DNA of 64,000 nt from CAVRZR01 sp964354215 (GTDB lineage Bacteria > Actinomycetota > Coriobacteriia > Anaerosomatales > CAVRZR01). The first letter of the stretch is position 1. Each line of letters begins with the position of its first letter. Of the stretch, positions 15,763 through 24,155 are shown piece after piece. A model generated the notes under the pieces. It saw only the letters and a program-made list of their open reading frames with translations. It did not search any database and had not been told where the DNA came from. The position numbers and the translations under genes were made by a program. Location: assembly GCA_964354215.1 (NCBI GenBank), contig CAYGYT010000003.1, forward strand, positions 1 to 64,000. The letters are read 5' to 3'.

Positions 15763-16302
15763 GTGATTATCCTGGGCATCGACCCCGGGCTCGCGAACAC
15801 TGGGTGGGGTGTGGTCGAGCATGTCGGTTCGACCTTTCGCTGCCTCGCCTACGGATGCGTCACTACCTCGCCGTCCGAGGTCACCTCAGCGCGCCTCGCG
15901 CGTGTGCATCGCGAGATCGGCGCGGTCATCTCTCGATACGAACCGTCCGAGGCCGCTGTCGAGAGCGTGTACTTCGGCACCAATGCCAAGACGGCGTTCG
16001 CAACAGGACAGGCGCGAGGGGTCGCGCTGCTTGCCACGGCCGATGCGGGACTGGCTTTGGGCGAGTACGGGCCGGGCGAGATCAAGATGGCTGTTGTCGG
16101 CACCGGCGGTGCCGACAAGCAGCAAGTGCAGTACATGGTGCGCGCCATTCTCGGCTTGCCGAGCGACCCGCAGCCGGATCATGCTGCCGACGCGCTCGCT
16201 GCCGCGATCTGCCACGCGCACCGGCGTGGTGCCGTCGCGCTCGAGCAGCGTTCGGCGGCCGAGTCCGGAGCTGCCGCCGGAGCGACGGGAGCGGCCCGGT
16301 GA
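15763..16302 (+). CDS. ruvC: Holliday junction resolvase RuvC
   Basis: The endonuclease that cuts Holliday junctions after RuvAB branch migration. It has 179 residues with all acidic active-site residues: D7 (GIDPG), E67 (AVESVYFG), and D139 and D143 in PDHAADA. GTG start with AGGAGG eight to ten bases upstream. Its stop overlaps the ruvA start in a GTGA junction. The last 30 residues are Ala/Glu-rich and poorly conserved. Confidence 0.97.
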   Translation: MIILGIDPGLANTGWGVVEHVGSTFRCLAYGCVTTSPSEVTSARLARVHREIGAVISRYEPSEAAVESVYFGTNAKTAFATGQARGVALLATADAGLALGEYGPGEIKMAVVGTGGADKQQVQYMVRAILGLPSDPQPDHAADALAAAICHAHRRGAVALEQRSAAESGAAAGATGAAR

Positions 16303-16892
16303 TCGCGTTTCTGACCGGCCGCGTCGCGTCGAAGGGTGCGGGCTCCTGTGTGCTCGACGTGGGCGGTGTGGGCTTCAAGCTCGCGATGTCGACGTCCTCG
16401 CTTGCGGCCCTTCCCGCCGAGGGCGACACCGTCACCGTGCACGCCTTTCTCTACGTGCGCGACGACGAGCTCTCGCTCTTCGGCTTCGAGTCTTCCGAGG
16501 AGAAGGCGCTGTTCGAGCACCTGCTCACGGTCTCGGGAGTGGGACCGAAGGTCGCGCTCGCGACGCTCTCGTCGCTGTCGCCGTCGGCGCTGTCCGAGGC
16601 CATCGCGCGCGAGGATGTGGCGCTCATCTCCTCGGTACCAGGCATCGGGAGGAAGACGGCACAGCGCATCATCCTCGACCTGAAAGACAAGCTCGGCCTA
16701 CCTGATCTCGTGGGTGCGCCCGCGGCCGGTGCCGCGAGTGCGGACATTGCCGCCGAGGCCTCACAGGCGCTGCTTGGGATGGGCTTCTCATCCGCGGAGG
16801 TCGCGAGCGCGCTCAAGTCGTATGACGGCTCCGCTGACGACGCGCAGGCGCTGCTCAAGCACGCGCTCAGGCGATTGGGCGGTGGCGTGTGA
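16299..16892 (+). CDS. ruvA: Holliday junction branch-migration protein RuvA
   Basis: The tetrameric DNA-binding subunit of the RuvAB motor, 197 residues. Domain I is an OB fold (IAFLTGRVASKGAGSCVLDV). Domain II carries two helix-hairpin-helix motifs (LTVSGVGPKVALATLS and ISSVPGIGRKTAQRIILDLK). Domain III is the RuvB-binding three-helix bundle (residues 150-197). GTG start overlapping ruvC by four bases; its own stop overlaps the ruvB start in the same way. Confidence 0.97.
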   Translation: MIAFLTGRVASKGAGSCVLDVGGVGFKLAMSTSSLAALPAEGDTVTVHAFLYVRDDELSLFGFESSEEKALFEHLLTVSGVGPKVALATLSSLSPSALSEAIAREDVALISSVPGIGRKTAQRIILDLKDKLGLPDLVGAPAAGAASADIAAEASQALLGMGFSSAEVASALKSYDGSADDAQALLKHALRRLGGGV

Positions 16893-18004
16893 GCACCGTG
16901 TGGGAACCGGACGACGCGGGCACTCGTGCAGGCGCGGGCGCGGATCCCGACTCGGCTGTAGAGGCCGAGCGTCTCGTTTCGGCGGAGTTCACCGAGGACG
17001 ATCTGGAGATCGACCGCAGCCTTCGGCCAAAGCGACTGGCGGAGTATCTCGGGCAGACGCGCGTGAAGGAGAACCTCGCGGTGCTCATCGAGGCCGCGCG
17101 CGGGCGGAACGAGTCGCTCGATCACATGCTGCTCTCGGGTCCGCCGGGACTCGGCAAGACCACGCTCGCGACGGTCATCGCTAACGAACTCGGCGTGGCG
17201 ATGAAGACGACGAGCGGTCCCGCAATCGAGCGGTCGGGCGATCTGGCGGCAATCCTCACTAACCTCGACGAGCGCGACGTGCTCTTCATCGACGAGATCC
17301 ACCGCCTCAACCGCGCGGTGGAAGAAGTTCTCTACCCGGCGATGGAGGACTACACGCTTGACATCGTGATCGGTAAGGGGCCGGCGGCCCGCTCACTCCG
17401 ACTCGACCTGCCGCGCTTCACGCTCATCGGCGCGACGACGCGTACCGGGCTCCTCACGGGCCCGCTGCGCGACCGTTTTGGGATGGCGTTCAGGCTCGAC
17501 TACTACAACGCCGAGGAGCTGCACGCAATCGTGGAGCGCTCGGCGAGGATTCTTGGGGTCGAGATCGACACGAACGGCGCGGCCGAGATCGCGCGCCGCT
17601 CTCGCGGGACGCCACGGCTCGCGAACCGCTTGCTAAAGCGTGTGCGTGACTACGCGCAGGTGCGTCGCGATGGACGAGTCACCGAGGACGTTGCGGCGGA
17701 GGCGCTCGCGTTCTTCCAGGTCGACCACTTGGGTCTCGACCACATGGACGTACAGATTCTCGAGACGCTCGCGGTCAAGTTCGCGGGCCGCCCTGTGGGA
17801 CTCAACACGCTTGCGAGTGCCACGGGGGAGGACGCCGATACGCTCGAGGACGTCTACGAGCCGTTCTTGCTGCAGCTCGGTTTTCTCGAGCGCACGCCGA
17901 AGGGCCGGCAGGCGACGCCGCGGGCGTTCGAGCACCTGGGACTTGAGGTGCCAGGGGCGGGCGCGGGCGGAGCCTCGCAGGGGGCACAGACGGGGCTTTT
18001 CTGA
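16889..18004 (+). CDS. ruvB: Holliday junction branch-migration ATPase RuvB
   Basis: The hexameric AAA+ motor of branch migration, 371 residues. Walker A is SGPPGLGKTT with K90. Walker B is LFIDEIHRLNR, sensor 1 is LIGATTRTG and the arginine finger lies in LRDRFGM. The C-terminal winged helix binds DNA. An N-terminal extension of about 35 acidic residues precedes the RuvB core (RPKRLAEYLGQ), and the C-terminal tail is Gly/Ala-rich. GTG start coupled to ruvA. Bacillus has queA next; here an unrelated accessory cluster intervenes. Confidence 0.97.
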   Translation: MSTVWEPDDAGTRAGAGADPDSAVEAERLVSAEFTEDDLEIDRSLRPKRLAEYLGQTRVKENLAVLIEAARGRNESLDHMLLSGPPGLGKTTLATVIANELGVAMKTTSGPAIERSGDLAAILTNLDERDVLFIDEIHRLNRAVEEVLYPAMEDYTLDIVIGKGPAARSLRLDLPRFTLIGATTRTGLLTGPLRDRFGMAFRLDYYNAEELHAIVERSARILGVEIDTNGAAEIARRSRGTPRLANRLLKRVRDYAQVRRDGRVTEDVAAEALAFFQVDHLGLDHMDVQILETLAVKFAGRPVGLNTLASATGEDADTLEDVYEPFLLQLGFLERTPKGRQATPRAFEHLGLEVPGAGAGGASQGAQTGLF

Positions 18005-18153
18005 CGCTGCCCGTCCATCCCCCGGTTCCCGCAGAGTGTCCGGGCCCGCTGAGCAGGCTCGACACACGCCGCTCCCCACTCGGCGAGACGGGACCGTACG
18101 TCCCAGTGCCTCGGTAGGGAGCTGTTCGCGGTGAGCAGTGCGATGATACGGGT

Positions 18154-19713
18154 ATGAACCCGGCGAGCGAAGGCAGCATGAGCGAGACATCCCGACGCGT
18201 GCTCGTGACCGCAGCGACCGGCTACATCGGGTCGCACGCCCTCGCGCCGCTCGCGGAAGCGGGCTACCGAGTGCGGGCAGCAGCGCGCACGCCCTCGAAG
18301 GTGCGCACGACCGCTCCAGGCGCTGAGATCGTCGCGGCCGACGCGTTCGACGCCGTGGCGGTGCGGGCGGCGCTCGAGGGAGTCGACACCGCCTTCTACC
18401 TGGTGCACACACTCGGCGGCGGCAAGGACTACGCGGACCGGGACCGCAAGGCCGCTCACATCTTCTCGGACGCAGCGCGTGACGCGGGCATCCGTCGCAT
18501 TGTCTTCTTCGGCGGGCTTGGGCAGGATGTCGGTGAACTCTCGGAACACCTCGCCAGCCGTCACGAGGTCGGGAGCATCCTCGCCGAGAGCGGCGTGCCG
18601 GTGATCGAGTTCCGCGCGTCGATAGTGCTCGGCAGCGGATCGACGTCGTTCGAGATGATCCGCAACCTCGTGGAGAAGCTGCCAGCCATGACGACGCCAC
18701 GGTGGGTGCGCATGCCGGCCCAGCCGATCGGCATCGAGGATGTCGTGCGCTACCTCGTCGCGGCAGTGGAGGTGCAGCTACCCGAAGGCACGGCTCACCA
18801 GGTCTACGAGGTGGGCGGTTCCGAGATTGTGAGCTACGGCGACCTCCTGCGCATGTTCGCGCGCGCCCGCGGCCTCAAGCGGCTCATCATCCCGGTACCG
18901 GTGCTCTCGCCGGGACTATCGGGATGGTGGCTCTACCTGTTCACTCCCAAGCAGGCCACGGTGGGCCGTCAGCTCGCCGAATCGCTGCGGTTCCCGACCA
19001 CGGTCACGAGCGATGCTGCACGTAGGGACTTCCCCGAGATCGAGCCGATCGGCGCGAAGGAGGCGATGCGGCGCGCATTCGTCGCCGAGGGCGAGGCGTT
19101 CGAGCGCATCCGCTGGGCCGAGGAGCTCGCCGGAGTGGACGAGCCGCGCACGTTCGAGCGCGAGGGCCGCTACATCGACTCCCGCGTGCTGCTGGCGGCC
19201 TGCCCGCCCGAGGCCGCGTTCGACCCGATCGCGTGCATCGGCGGCAACAAGGGCTGGTACGCATTCGACACGCTCTGGGACATACGCGGGTTCGTGGACA
19301 TCATTCTCGGTGGACCGGGCCACCGCCGGGGGAGGCGTGACCCGTTCGTGCTCGTCGAGGGGGACTACCTCGAGTGGTGGCGTGTCGAGCGGGTCGAGTC
19401 GCCGTGGCTGCTCAGGCTCGAAGCCGAAATGCGGATGCCGGGCGAAGGCTGGCTGCAGTACGAGCTCGAGGAGGTTGAGGACGGCACCATCGTTCGGCAA
19501 ACAGCGATCTTCGACGCGCACGGCATCCTGGGTCGGATGTACTGGTACTTCGTGCTGCCGTTCCACCACTTCGTCTTCAACGGGACGCTTCACGGGATTG
19601 CGCGCGAGTGCAGAGCGCTCGTCGAAGGCCCCAACTTCTGTCCACTGCCCGGCGAATACGAGCGGTCCGCGAGCGAGCGAGCAACAGCTTCGTCAGAGCG
19701 AGCGAGGCAGTAG
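18154..19713 (+). CDS. SDR NAD(P)-binding protein with C-terminal DUF2867
   Basis: A 519-residue two-domain protein. Residues about 15-310 form an atypical short-chain dehydrogenase / NmrA-like fold with the dinucleotide motif VLVTAATGYIGSHAL and RIVFFGGLGQD; the classic YxxxK pair is not evident. Residues about 335-490 match DUF2867 (YIDSRVLLAACPPEAAF, WYAFDTLWDIRGFVDIILGG, WYFVLPFHHFVFNG). Members are usually called NAD(P)H-binding proteins; the substrate is unknown. The ATG at 18154 has a GATGAT box six bases upstream, which suggests a leaderless mRNA. An ATG at 18178 with AAGG four bases upstream is the alternative. Confidence 0.85.
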   Translation: MNPASEGSMSETSRRVLVTAATGYIGSHALAPLAEAGYRVRAAARTPSKVRTTAPGAEIVAADAFDAVAVRAALEGVDTAFYLVHTLGGGKDYADRDRKAAHIFSDAARDAGIRRIVFFGGLGQDVGELSEHLASRHEVGSILAESGVPVIEFRASIVLGSGSTSFEMIRNLVEKLPAMTTPRWVRMPAQPIGIEDVVRYLVAAVEVQLPEGTAHQVYEVGGSEIVSYGDLLRMFARARGLKRLIIPVPVLSPGLSGWWLYLFTPKQATVGRQLAESLRFPTTVTSDAARRDFPEIEPIGAKEAMRRAFVAEGEAFERIRWAEELAGVDEPRTFEREGRYIDSRVLLAACPPEAAFDPIACIGGNKGWYAFDTLWDIRGFVDIILGGPGHRRGRRDPFVLVEGDYLEWWRVERVESPWLLRLEAEMRMPGEGWLQYELEEVEDGTIVRQTAIFDAHGILGRMYWYFVLPFHHFVFNGTLHGIARECRALVEGPNFCPLPGEYERSASERATASSERARQ

Positions 19714-19717
19714 GTCG

Positions 19718-20158
19718 ATGGTCTACGAGCAGGACTACATCCTGAGGATCATCGGTATGTGGGGTCAAGCGATTCGACGCGCACTCGAGTCGCTGCGCGC
19801 CGGGCACAAAGCAGAGGCCCTGGAGTACGTCGAGAGCGCAATCGCGCTGGCCATCGGTACCGATCCGTCGCTGGTGCTCTGTCTGACGCCCGAGGGTCTT
19901 GTCGCGTATCTGGGCATTGGAGGGGGAATCGATGCGCGCCGTGCGCAGATGCTCGCCGACGCGTTTGACGCGCGCGCCCGCGTGCTGCTCTCGATAGGAC
20001 GCGACACGGAGGCGGATCTCGACATGGCGCGCGCCGATGCGGTGCGTGAAGACGCGGGTATAGAGGCTCTGAGCGAGTTCGTCGTCGAGTTCGAATCAGC
20101 GGAGGAGTCCGGGGCCGCCGACGACGGCCACGCGGGACCGGAGGGGAACGAGAGATGA
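19718..20158 (+). CDS. Uncharacterised protein, resembles DUF6483
   Basis: A 146-residue soluble, helical protein beginning MVYEQDYILRIIGMWGQAIR, which recalls the N-terminus of DUF6483 proteins (YxQDYxLRMIEQ). The middle contains LVLCLTPEGLVAYLGIGGGI. The tail is acidic and probably disordered. No catalytic motif is seen. It starts four bases after the upstream stop and overlaps the downstream gene in an ATGA junction, so the three genes form an operon. Confidence 0.7.
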   Translation: MVYEQDYILRIIGMWGQAIRRALESLRAGHKAEALEYVESAIALAIGTDPSLVLCLTPEGLVAYLGIGGGIDARRAQMLADAFDARARVLLSIGRDTEADLDMARADAVREDAGIEALSEFVVEFESAEESGAADDGHAGPEGNER

Positions 20159-20784
20159 GCGCCGAGCCTCGCGTGCGCATGCCGGCGACCGCCGCAGTCC
20201 TCACCACTGCCACGATCCTCGTGTGCAGCACGTTGCTGCTCGCGGCGTGCAGCTCGAGCGACACTCCCTCGGCGCCGTCACTCGCCCCCACGGCGCCCCG
20301 GAAGGAGGCCGCCATGTTGAGTCTCTCGTCGCCCGCCTTCGAGAACGGCGGGCTCATCCCGGTCGAGCACGCGAACACCGGCGTCGCGGGAGGTGAGAAC
20401 ATCTCCATCCCGTATGAGTGGCGGGGTGCCCCCGAGGGCACACGATCGTTCGCGCTCGCGCTCGTCGATCGGCATCCCGTCGCGCGCTCGTGGATCCATT
20501 GGATGGTGAGCGACATCCCGCCGGACGTTTCGGGCCTCGAACGCGGCGCCTCCGGGAGCTCGATGCCGCCGGGCGCGGTCGAGCACGAGAATACCTTCGG
20601 CACGAAAGGGTACGGCGGTCCGCAGCCGCCGCCTGGCAGCGGCAAGCACGAGTACGAGGCCATCGTGTACGCGCTCGACATCGCGTCGGTGGACGCGAAC
20701 CTTCGTACGCTCGCCGACTTCGACTCGGCGATCGACGGCCACGTGCTCGCATCGGCGAGCTGCTCCGGGCTGTTCGGCAGGTAG
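20155..20784 (+). CDS. YbhB/YbcL-type PEBP family lipoprotein
   Basis: A 209-residue exported lipoprotein of the phosphatidylethanolamine-binding (Raf kinase inhibitor-like) family. The signal sequence ends in LLAAC with C32 as the lipidation site. The PEBP core begins near residue 55 (LSLSSPAFENGGLIPVEH) and contains PYEWRGAPEGTRSFALAL, RSWIHWMVSDIPPDV and a GYGGPQPPPGSGKHEY pocket segment. Function is unknown; a ligand-binding role at the membrane surface is inferred. GAGGGG precedes the ATG, which is coupled to the upstream gene. Confidence 0.88.
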   Translation: MSAEPRVRMPATAAVLTTATILVCSTLLLAACSSSDTPSAPSLAPTAPRKEAAMLSLSSPAFENGGLIPVEHANTGVAGGENISIPYEWRGAPEGTRSFALALVDRHPVARSWIHWMVSDIPPDVSGLERGASGSSMPPGAVEHENTFGTKGYGGPQPPPGSGKHEYEAIVYALDIASVDANLRTLADFDSAIDGHVLASASCSGLFGR

Positions 20785-20843
20785 GGCGCGCCAGCCCGGC
20801 CGCGCTCGGCCGCGCCCGGGCTCGCAGTAGGTGGGTGCCAGGC

Positions 20844-21191
20844 CTAGACCGTGACGCTCGCGGCCCACACGCCGTGCAGGTTGCAGCTCTCCATCGCCGT
20901 GAGGGTGGTACCCGCGTCCACGCGAACCACGGTGGTCACCTCTGGGTCGACCGCCACCGCCGAGAAGTCGAACCGCGCGATGGGCACGTCGCCCGCGTAG
21001 AGCATGATCCACTCGATGAAGTGGTCCGGCTGGTTCGGGTGCGCGACGTAGTGACCGACCTTCACGGTGACCTTCACCGTGTCGCCGGTGCGTTCTGCAG
21101 CGACGTACGGAGTGTGCTTCTTCTCGAAATCGCCAGCAGCCTCGAGATCTGCTACGCGATTCACAGGGCTCAGTATCGGCGCGTCACTCAT
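20844..21191 (-). CDS. Superoxide reductase (neelaredoxin type)
   Basis: A 115-residue class II superoxide reductase, a single desulfoferrodoxin-type domain that reduces superoxide to peroxide in anaerobes. The iron centre appears complete: H26 (EKKHTP), H51 (AHPN), H57 (PDHFIEW), C103 and H106 (ESCNLHG). K25 matches the conserved lysine, but the position of the usual glutamate (EKHxP) is K24. The ATG at 21191 is preferred to one at 21203 because GGAGG lies five bases upstream. The electron donor (rubredoxin) is not encoded nearby. The gene is convergent with the PEBP gene. Confidence 0.9.
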   Translation of the reverse strand: MSDAPILSPVNRVADLEAAGDFEKKHTPYVAAERTGDTVKVTVKVGHYVAHPNQPDHFIEWIMLYAGDVPIARFDFSAVAVDPEVTTVVRVDAGTTLTAMESCNLHGVWAASVTV

Positions 21192-21297
21192 ATCGTCCTC
21201 CATCTCAGCTGGGGCCGGGACTGTGTCCGGTCACGCGGTTTATACCCCTTGGCGCACCTCGGCTAGAATTCATGTCACTCTGGAGCGGGAGGTAGTC

Positions 21298-21882
21298 ATG
21301 GAAGACCAAGGCGGTACCCTCGCGGCGCGTCAGCACGCAGTCCTCGTCCTCGTGGATCTGCAGGAGCGGCTCGCGGCTGTCATGCCCGAGCGGGAGCGCG
21401 TCCTTGCCGCCGCGGTGCGCCTCGCGCGCACGTTCGCTCTCGTGGGCGCGCCGATCATCATCACGCGTCAGTACCCCCAGGGATTGGGGCCGACCGAACC
21501 CGCGCTCGAGGAAGCCGCGCTTGCGCTCGCGGAGGGTGGCTCGACCGTTCTCGGAGTGGACAAGACCGCCTTCTGCTGTTGCCGTGAGCCCGGATTCCTC
21601 GACGCTCTGAACGCGACCGGGCGCCCTCAGGTCGTTCTGGCGGGTATGGAGACGCACATCTGCATCGCTCAAACGGCGCTCGACCTCGCGGGACGCGGTA
21701 TGCAGGTTCAGGTGGTGGCGGATGCCTGTTGCTCCCGAGACCGGATGATGCACGAGGTCGCCCTCGACCGGCTTCGAGCAGCTGATGTCGTTGTGACGAC
21801 CTCCGAGTCGGTCATGTACGAGCTTGTCGGCCTCGCCGCGACCGACGAGTTCAAGTCGCTCCTTCGGATCGTCAAAGGGTAG
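21298..21882 (+). CDS. Isochorismatase-like cysteine hydrolase
   Basis: A 194-residue member of the isochorismatase-like hydrolase family (YcaC/nicotinamidase relatives). The triad D20 (LVDLQERL), K89 (VDKTAF) and C122 (GMETHICIAQTALDL) is present. The motif THICI is typical of the YcaC-like subgroup, so the enzyme probably hydrolyses an amide, but the substrate is unknown. An unusual CCC run follows K89 (AFCCCREPG). GGGAGG precedes the ATG by five bases. A TAGAAT box at 21264-21269 could be the -10. It is divergent from the superoxide reductase gene. Confidence 0.88.
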   Translation: MEDQGGTLAARQHAVLVLVDLQERLAAVMPERERVLAAAVRLARTFALVGAPIIITRQYPQGLGPTEPALEEAALALAEGGSTVLGVDKTAFCCCREPGFLDALNATGRPQVVLAGMETHICIAQTALDLAGRGMQVQVVADACCSRDRMMHEVALDRLRAADVVVTTSESVMYELVGLAATDEFKSLLRIVKG

Positions 21883-21971
21883 GGCCGCGTTCGACCGTCG
21901 TTCGAAGCCGGATCGCCGGACCCGTTCAAGCCCGCTCGAACCGACAGCCGCGGGGCTTCGTCTTCCGCCTG

Positions 21972-22001
21972 TTGCGGGCCCGCGCGCAGGGCAGGTACAA
22001 T
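21972..22001 (+). promoter_or_regulatory. cspA promoter with long leader
   Basis: TTGCGG at 21972-21977 and TACAAT at 21996-22001 with an 18-base spacer. Transcription would start near 22008, giving a leader of about 150 bases before the ATG at 22157. Long structured leaders are typical of cold-shock mRNAs. The stretch 21883-22156 shows no other gene. Confidence 0.6.
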
Positions 22002-22156
22002 CTTGCGTCGGCGGGCCAAACGAGGCCCGAGAACCGCGACAGGTTTGTCTGAACGACGGCACGGGGTTCCACCATGGGGGGCCACGCGATACCGCAGGGT
22101 GACAAGCGCGTCGCACGAGCGTCTCCCCACGCGGTGGGGCGGAAGGATGGTTCGGC

Positions 22157-22360
22157 ATGGCAGAGGGTACCGTCAAGTGGTTCAACCCGGACAAGGGCTA
22201 CGGCTTCATCTCCCGTGAGGACGGCGAGGACCTCTTCGTCCACTTCTCGGAGATCCAGGGCGAGGGCTTCAAGACCCTCGACGAGGGTCAGGCCGTCGAG
22301 TTCGAGGTGACCACCGGTCAGAACGGCAAGCTCCAGGCGAGCAACGTCCGTAAGATTTAG
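22157..22360 (+). CDS. cspA: Cold-shock protein (CspA family)
   Basis: A 67-residue single cold-shock domain that binds single-stranded nucleic acid and acts as an RNA chaperone. RNP1 (KGYGFIS) and RNP2 (LFVHFS) are intact, and the start MAEGTVKWFNPDKGYGF is typical. It is monocistronic, between its own promoter and a strong terminator. The leader of about 150 bases suggests temperature-dependent translation, which is an inference. Confidence 0.97.
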   Translation: MAEGTVKWFNPDKGYGFISREDGEDLFVHFSEIQGEGFKTLDEGQAVEFEVTTGQNGKLQASNVRKI

Positions 22361-22380
22361 CACGTCCACCATGGTGAGGT

Positions 22381-22415
22381 AGAGAAGGGCGGTCCCGGCG
22401 GGGCCGCCCTTCTCT
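22381..22415 (+). terminator. cspA terminator
   Basis: A perfect 12-bp stem (22381-22392 with 22404-22415), extendable by four more pairs including one G-T wobble, starts 20 bases after the cspA stop. TTCG follows. This is a strong intrinsic hairpin. Confidence 0.8.
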
Positions 22416-22510
22416 TCGTGCAGCGAGTAGATCGTCCGGTAGTCGTGCGGTTCACGGGACCGCGGGCGTGCGGTACGAGTTCGCCCCAGGCGGCGGTGTA
22501 GAATCGCCGC

Positions 22511-23104
22511 ATGACGATCGCCCTGCACGCATGCTGCGGTCCGTGCTTGATCGAGCCGCTCGAGAGCCTTGCCACCGAGGACGAGGTGGTTGTCGTCTAC
22601 GCCAATCCGAACATCACGCCGCGCGATGAATACGACCGCCGCCGCGACGCGCTGGAGACCTACGCGCGGTCGATCGGCGCGGAGGTCGTCGAGCTTCCGT
22701 ACGACCCGGGACTCTGGCGCGACGCGGTCAGGGGCCTCGATGACGATCAGTCCCAGCGCTGCGCGGCGTGCTATCGGGTTCGCCTCCGCATGACCGCCGA
22801 GTGGGCGGCCGCGAACGGCATCGAGCGGATCGCGACCACGCTCACCGTGAGTCCGCACCAAGACGCGGATTTGATTCGCGAGGCTGGCAAGGAGGTTGCC
22901 GCCAGGGTCGGCGTAGGGTACCTCGATCGGGACTTTCGCGATCGGTACCCCTCGGCAATGAGGAGAGCGCGCGAGATGGACCTCTACCGCCAGAACTACT
23001 GCGGTTGCGCCATCTCGAAGCAGGAGGCCGAAGCGGCGCGCGAGGAACGTCGCGCGAGGCGGGCTGTAGCACGGCTCGACACACAGAGCGGTAGCGTAGC
23101 CTGA
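22511..23104 (+). CDS. queH: Epoxyqueuosine reductase QueH
   Basis: Catalyses the last step of queuosine tRNA modification, epoxyqueuosine to queuosine, and is the non-QueG (DUF208) type common in anaerobes. It has 197 residues. The metal-binding cysteines are visible: HACCGPC (C8, C9, C12), RCAACYRVRL and the C-terminal YRQNYCGC. No ribosome site is present; TAGAAT at 22499-22504 ends six bases before the ATG, so the message is probably leaderless. queA follows one base after the stop and tgt lies about 2.8 kb downstream, so three queuosine genes are clustered. Confidence 0.94.
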   Translation: MTIALHACCGPCLIEPLESLATEDEVVVVYANPNITPRDEYDRRRDALETYARSIGAEVVELPYDPGLWRDAVRGLDDDQSQRCAACYRVRLRMTAEWAAANGIERIATTLTVSPHQDADLIREAGKEVAARVGVGYLDRDFRDRYPSAMRRAREMDLYRQNYCGCAISKQEAEAAREERRARRAVARLDTQSGSVA

Positions 23105-23105
23105 G

Positions 23106-24155
23106 ATGTCTCTGCCCACGCTTCGTACCGACGACTTCGACTACGACCTGCCGAGTGGCGCGATCGCCCAAGAGCCCGTCGAGCCTCGGGATTCGTGCCG
23201 GCTGCTCGTGCTCGATCGGAGAAGCGGCCAGCTTGACCATCGGCGGTTCAGCGACCTGCCCGAGTACCTGCGCGCCGGAGACCTCGTCGTCGTGAACGAG
23301 ACGCGCGTCATACCTGCACGCCTGAAAGGCGAGAAGGCCGAGACGGGCGGGGCCGTGGAAGTCCTGCTACTCCGGGAGCGCTACGCCGATACCTGGGAGT
23401 GCCTCGTCAAACCTGGCCGTCGCCTTCGGCCGGGCGCGCACATCGTCTTTGGAGACGGCGTGCTCACCGGGTTCGTCGTCGATACGATCGAGGATACGGG
23501 CGGGCGGCTGATCAGGTTCACCGCGACGAGGGGGTCCTTCCTCGAGGCGGTGCACCGCCTGGGCGAGATGCCGCTCCCGCCCTACATATCGCGGCCACTC
23601 GCCGACCCGTCGCTCTACCAGACCGTCTACGCGCGAGACGAGCGCAGCGCCGCAGCGCCCACCGCTGGCCTGCACTTCACCGCCGAACTCATGGATCGCG
23701 TGCGCGCCCAGGGGGTGCAGGTCGCCGCGGTCGAGCTGGACGTCGGGCTCGACACCTTCAGGCCGGTTGCGGAGGACGATCCGCACGTGCACAGCATGCA
23801 CCAGGAGCACTTCAGGGTTTCGGAGCGAGCTGCCGAGCAGGTCCGTGACGCCCGGGAGGGAGGCGGGCGCGTCATCGCGGTGGGCACCACATCCGTGCGT
23901 GCGCTCGAGAGTGCGTTCGACCCCGATTCGGGTGCCGTGGTCGCGAAAGAAACGATGACGAGCCTGTTCATTCTCCCGGGCTACCGATTCGGCGTGGTCG
24001 ACGGGCTGGTGACCAACTTCCATATGCCTCGCTCGACGCTACTGATGATGGTGTGCGCCTTCGCCGGCCGCGAAGCGGTCGTGCGCGCGTACCGAACGGC
24101 GCTCGACGAGGGGTACCGGTTCCTGTCCTTCGGCGATGCGATGCTCATCACCTAG
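23106..24155 (+). CDS. queA: S-adenosylmethionine:tRNA ribosyltransferase-isomerase QueA
   Basis: Transfers and isomerises the ribose of S-adenosylmethionine onto preQ1-modified tRNA, making epoxyqueuosine. It has 349 residues. Conserved segments include FDYDLPSGAIAQEPVEPRD, VVVNETRVIPARL, the APTAGLHFT motif, MHQEHFRV, ITVGTTS-like VIAVGTTSVRALES, and TNFHMPRSTLLMMV. It is coupled to queH by a one-base gap. The last four bases overlap the convergent anti-sigma gene. Confidence 0.97.
   Translation: MSLPTLRTDDFDYDLPSGAIAQEPVEPRDSCRLLVLDRRSGQLDHRRFSDLPEYLRAGDLVVVNETRVIPARLKGEKAETGGAVEVLLLRERYADTWECLVKPGRRLRPGAHIVFGDGVLTGFVVDTIEDTGGRLIRFTATRGSFLEAVHRLGEMPLPPYISRPLADPSLYQTVYARDERSAAAPTAGLHFTAELMDRVRAQGVQVAAVELDVGLDTFRPVAEDDPHVHSMHQEHFRVSERAAEQVRDAREGGGRVIAVGTTSVRALESAFDPDSGAVVAKETMTSLFILPGYRFGVVDGLVTNFHMPRSTLLMMVCAFAGREAVVRAYRTALDEGYRFLSFGDAMLIT

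Noticed and set aside
21883..22020. tRNA-like GTTCGAA string near 21900
   Set aside because: No acceptor stem or cloverleaf can be formed around it; no tRNA gene was found in the window.
22416..22510. preQ1 riboswitch before queH
   Set aside because: After the cspA terminator too little sequence remains, no preQ1 aptamer pattern is seen, and the -10 box lies directly on the start codon.
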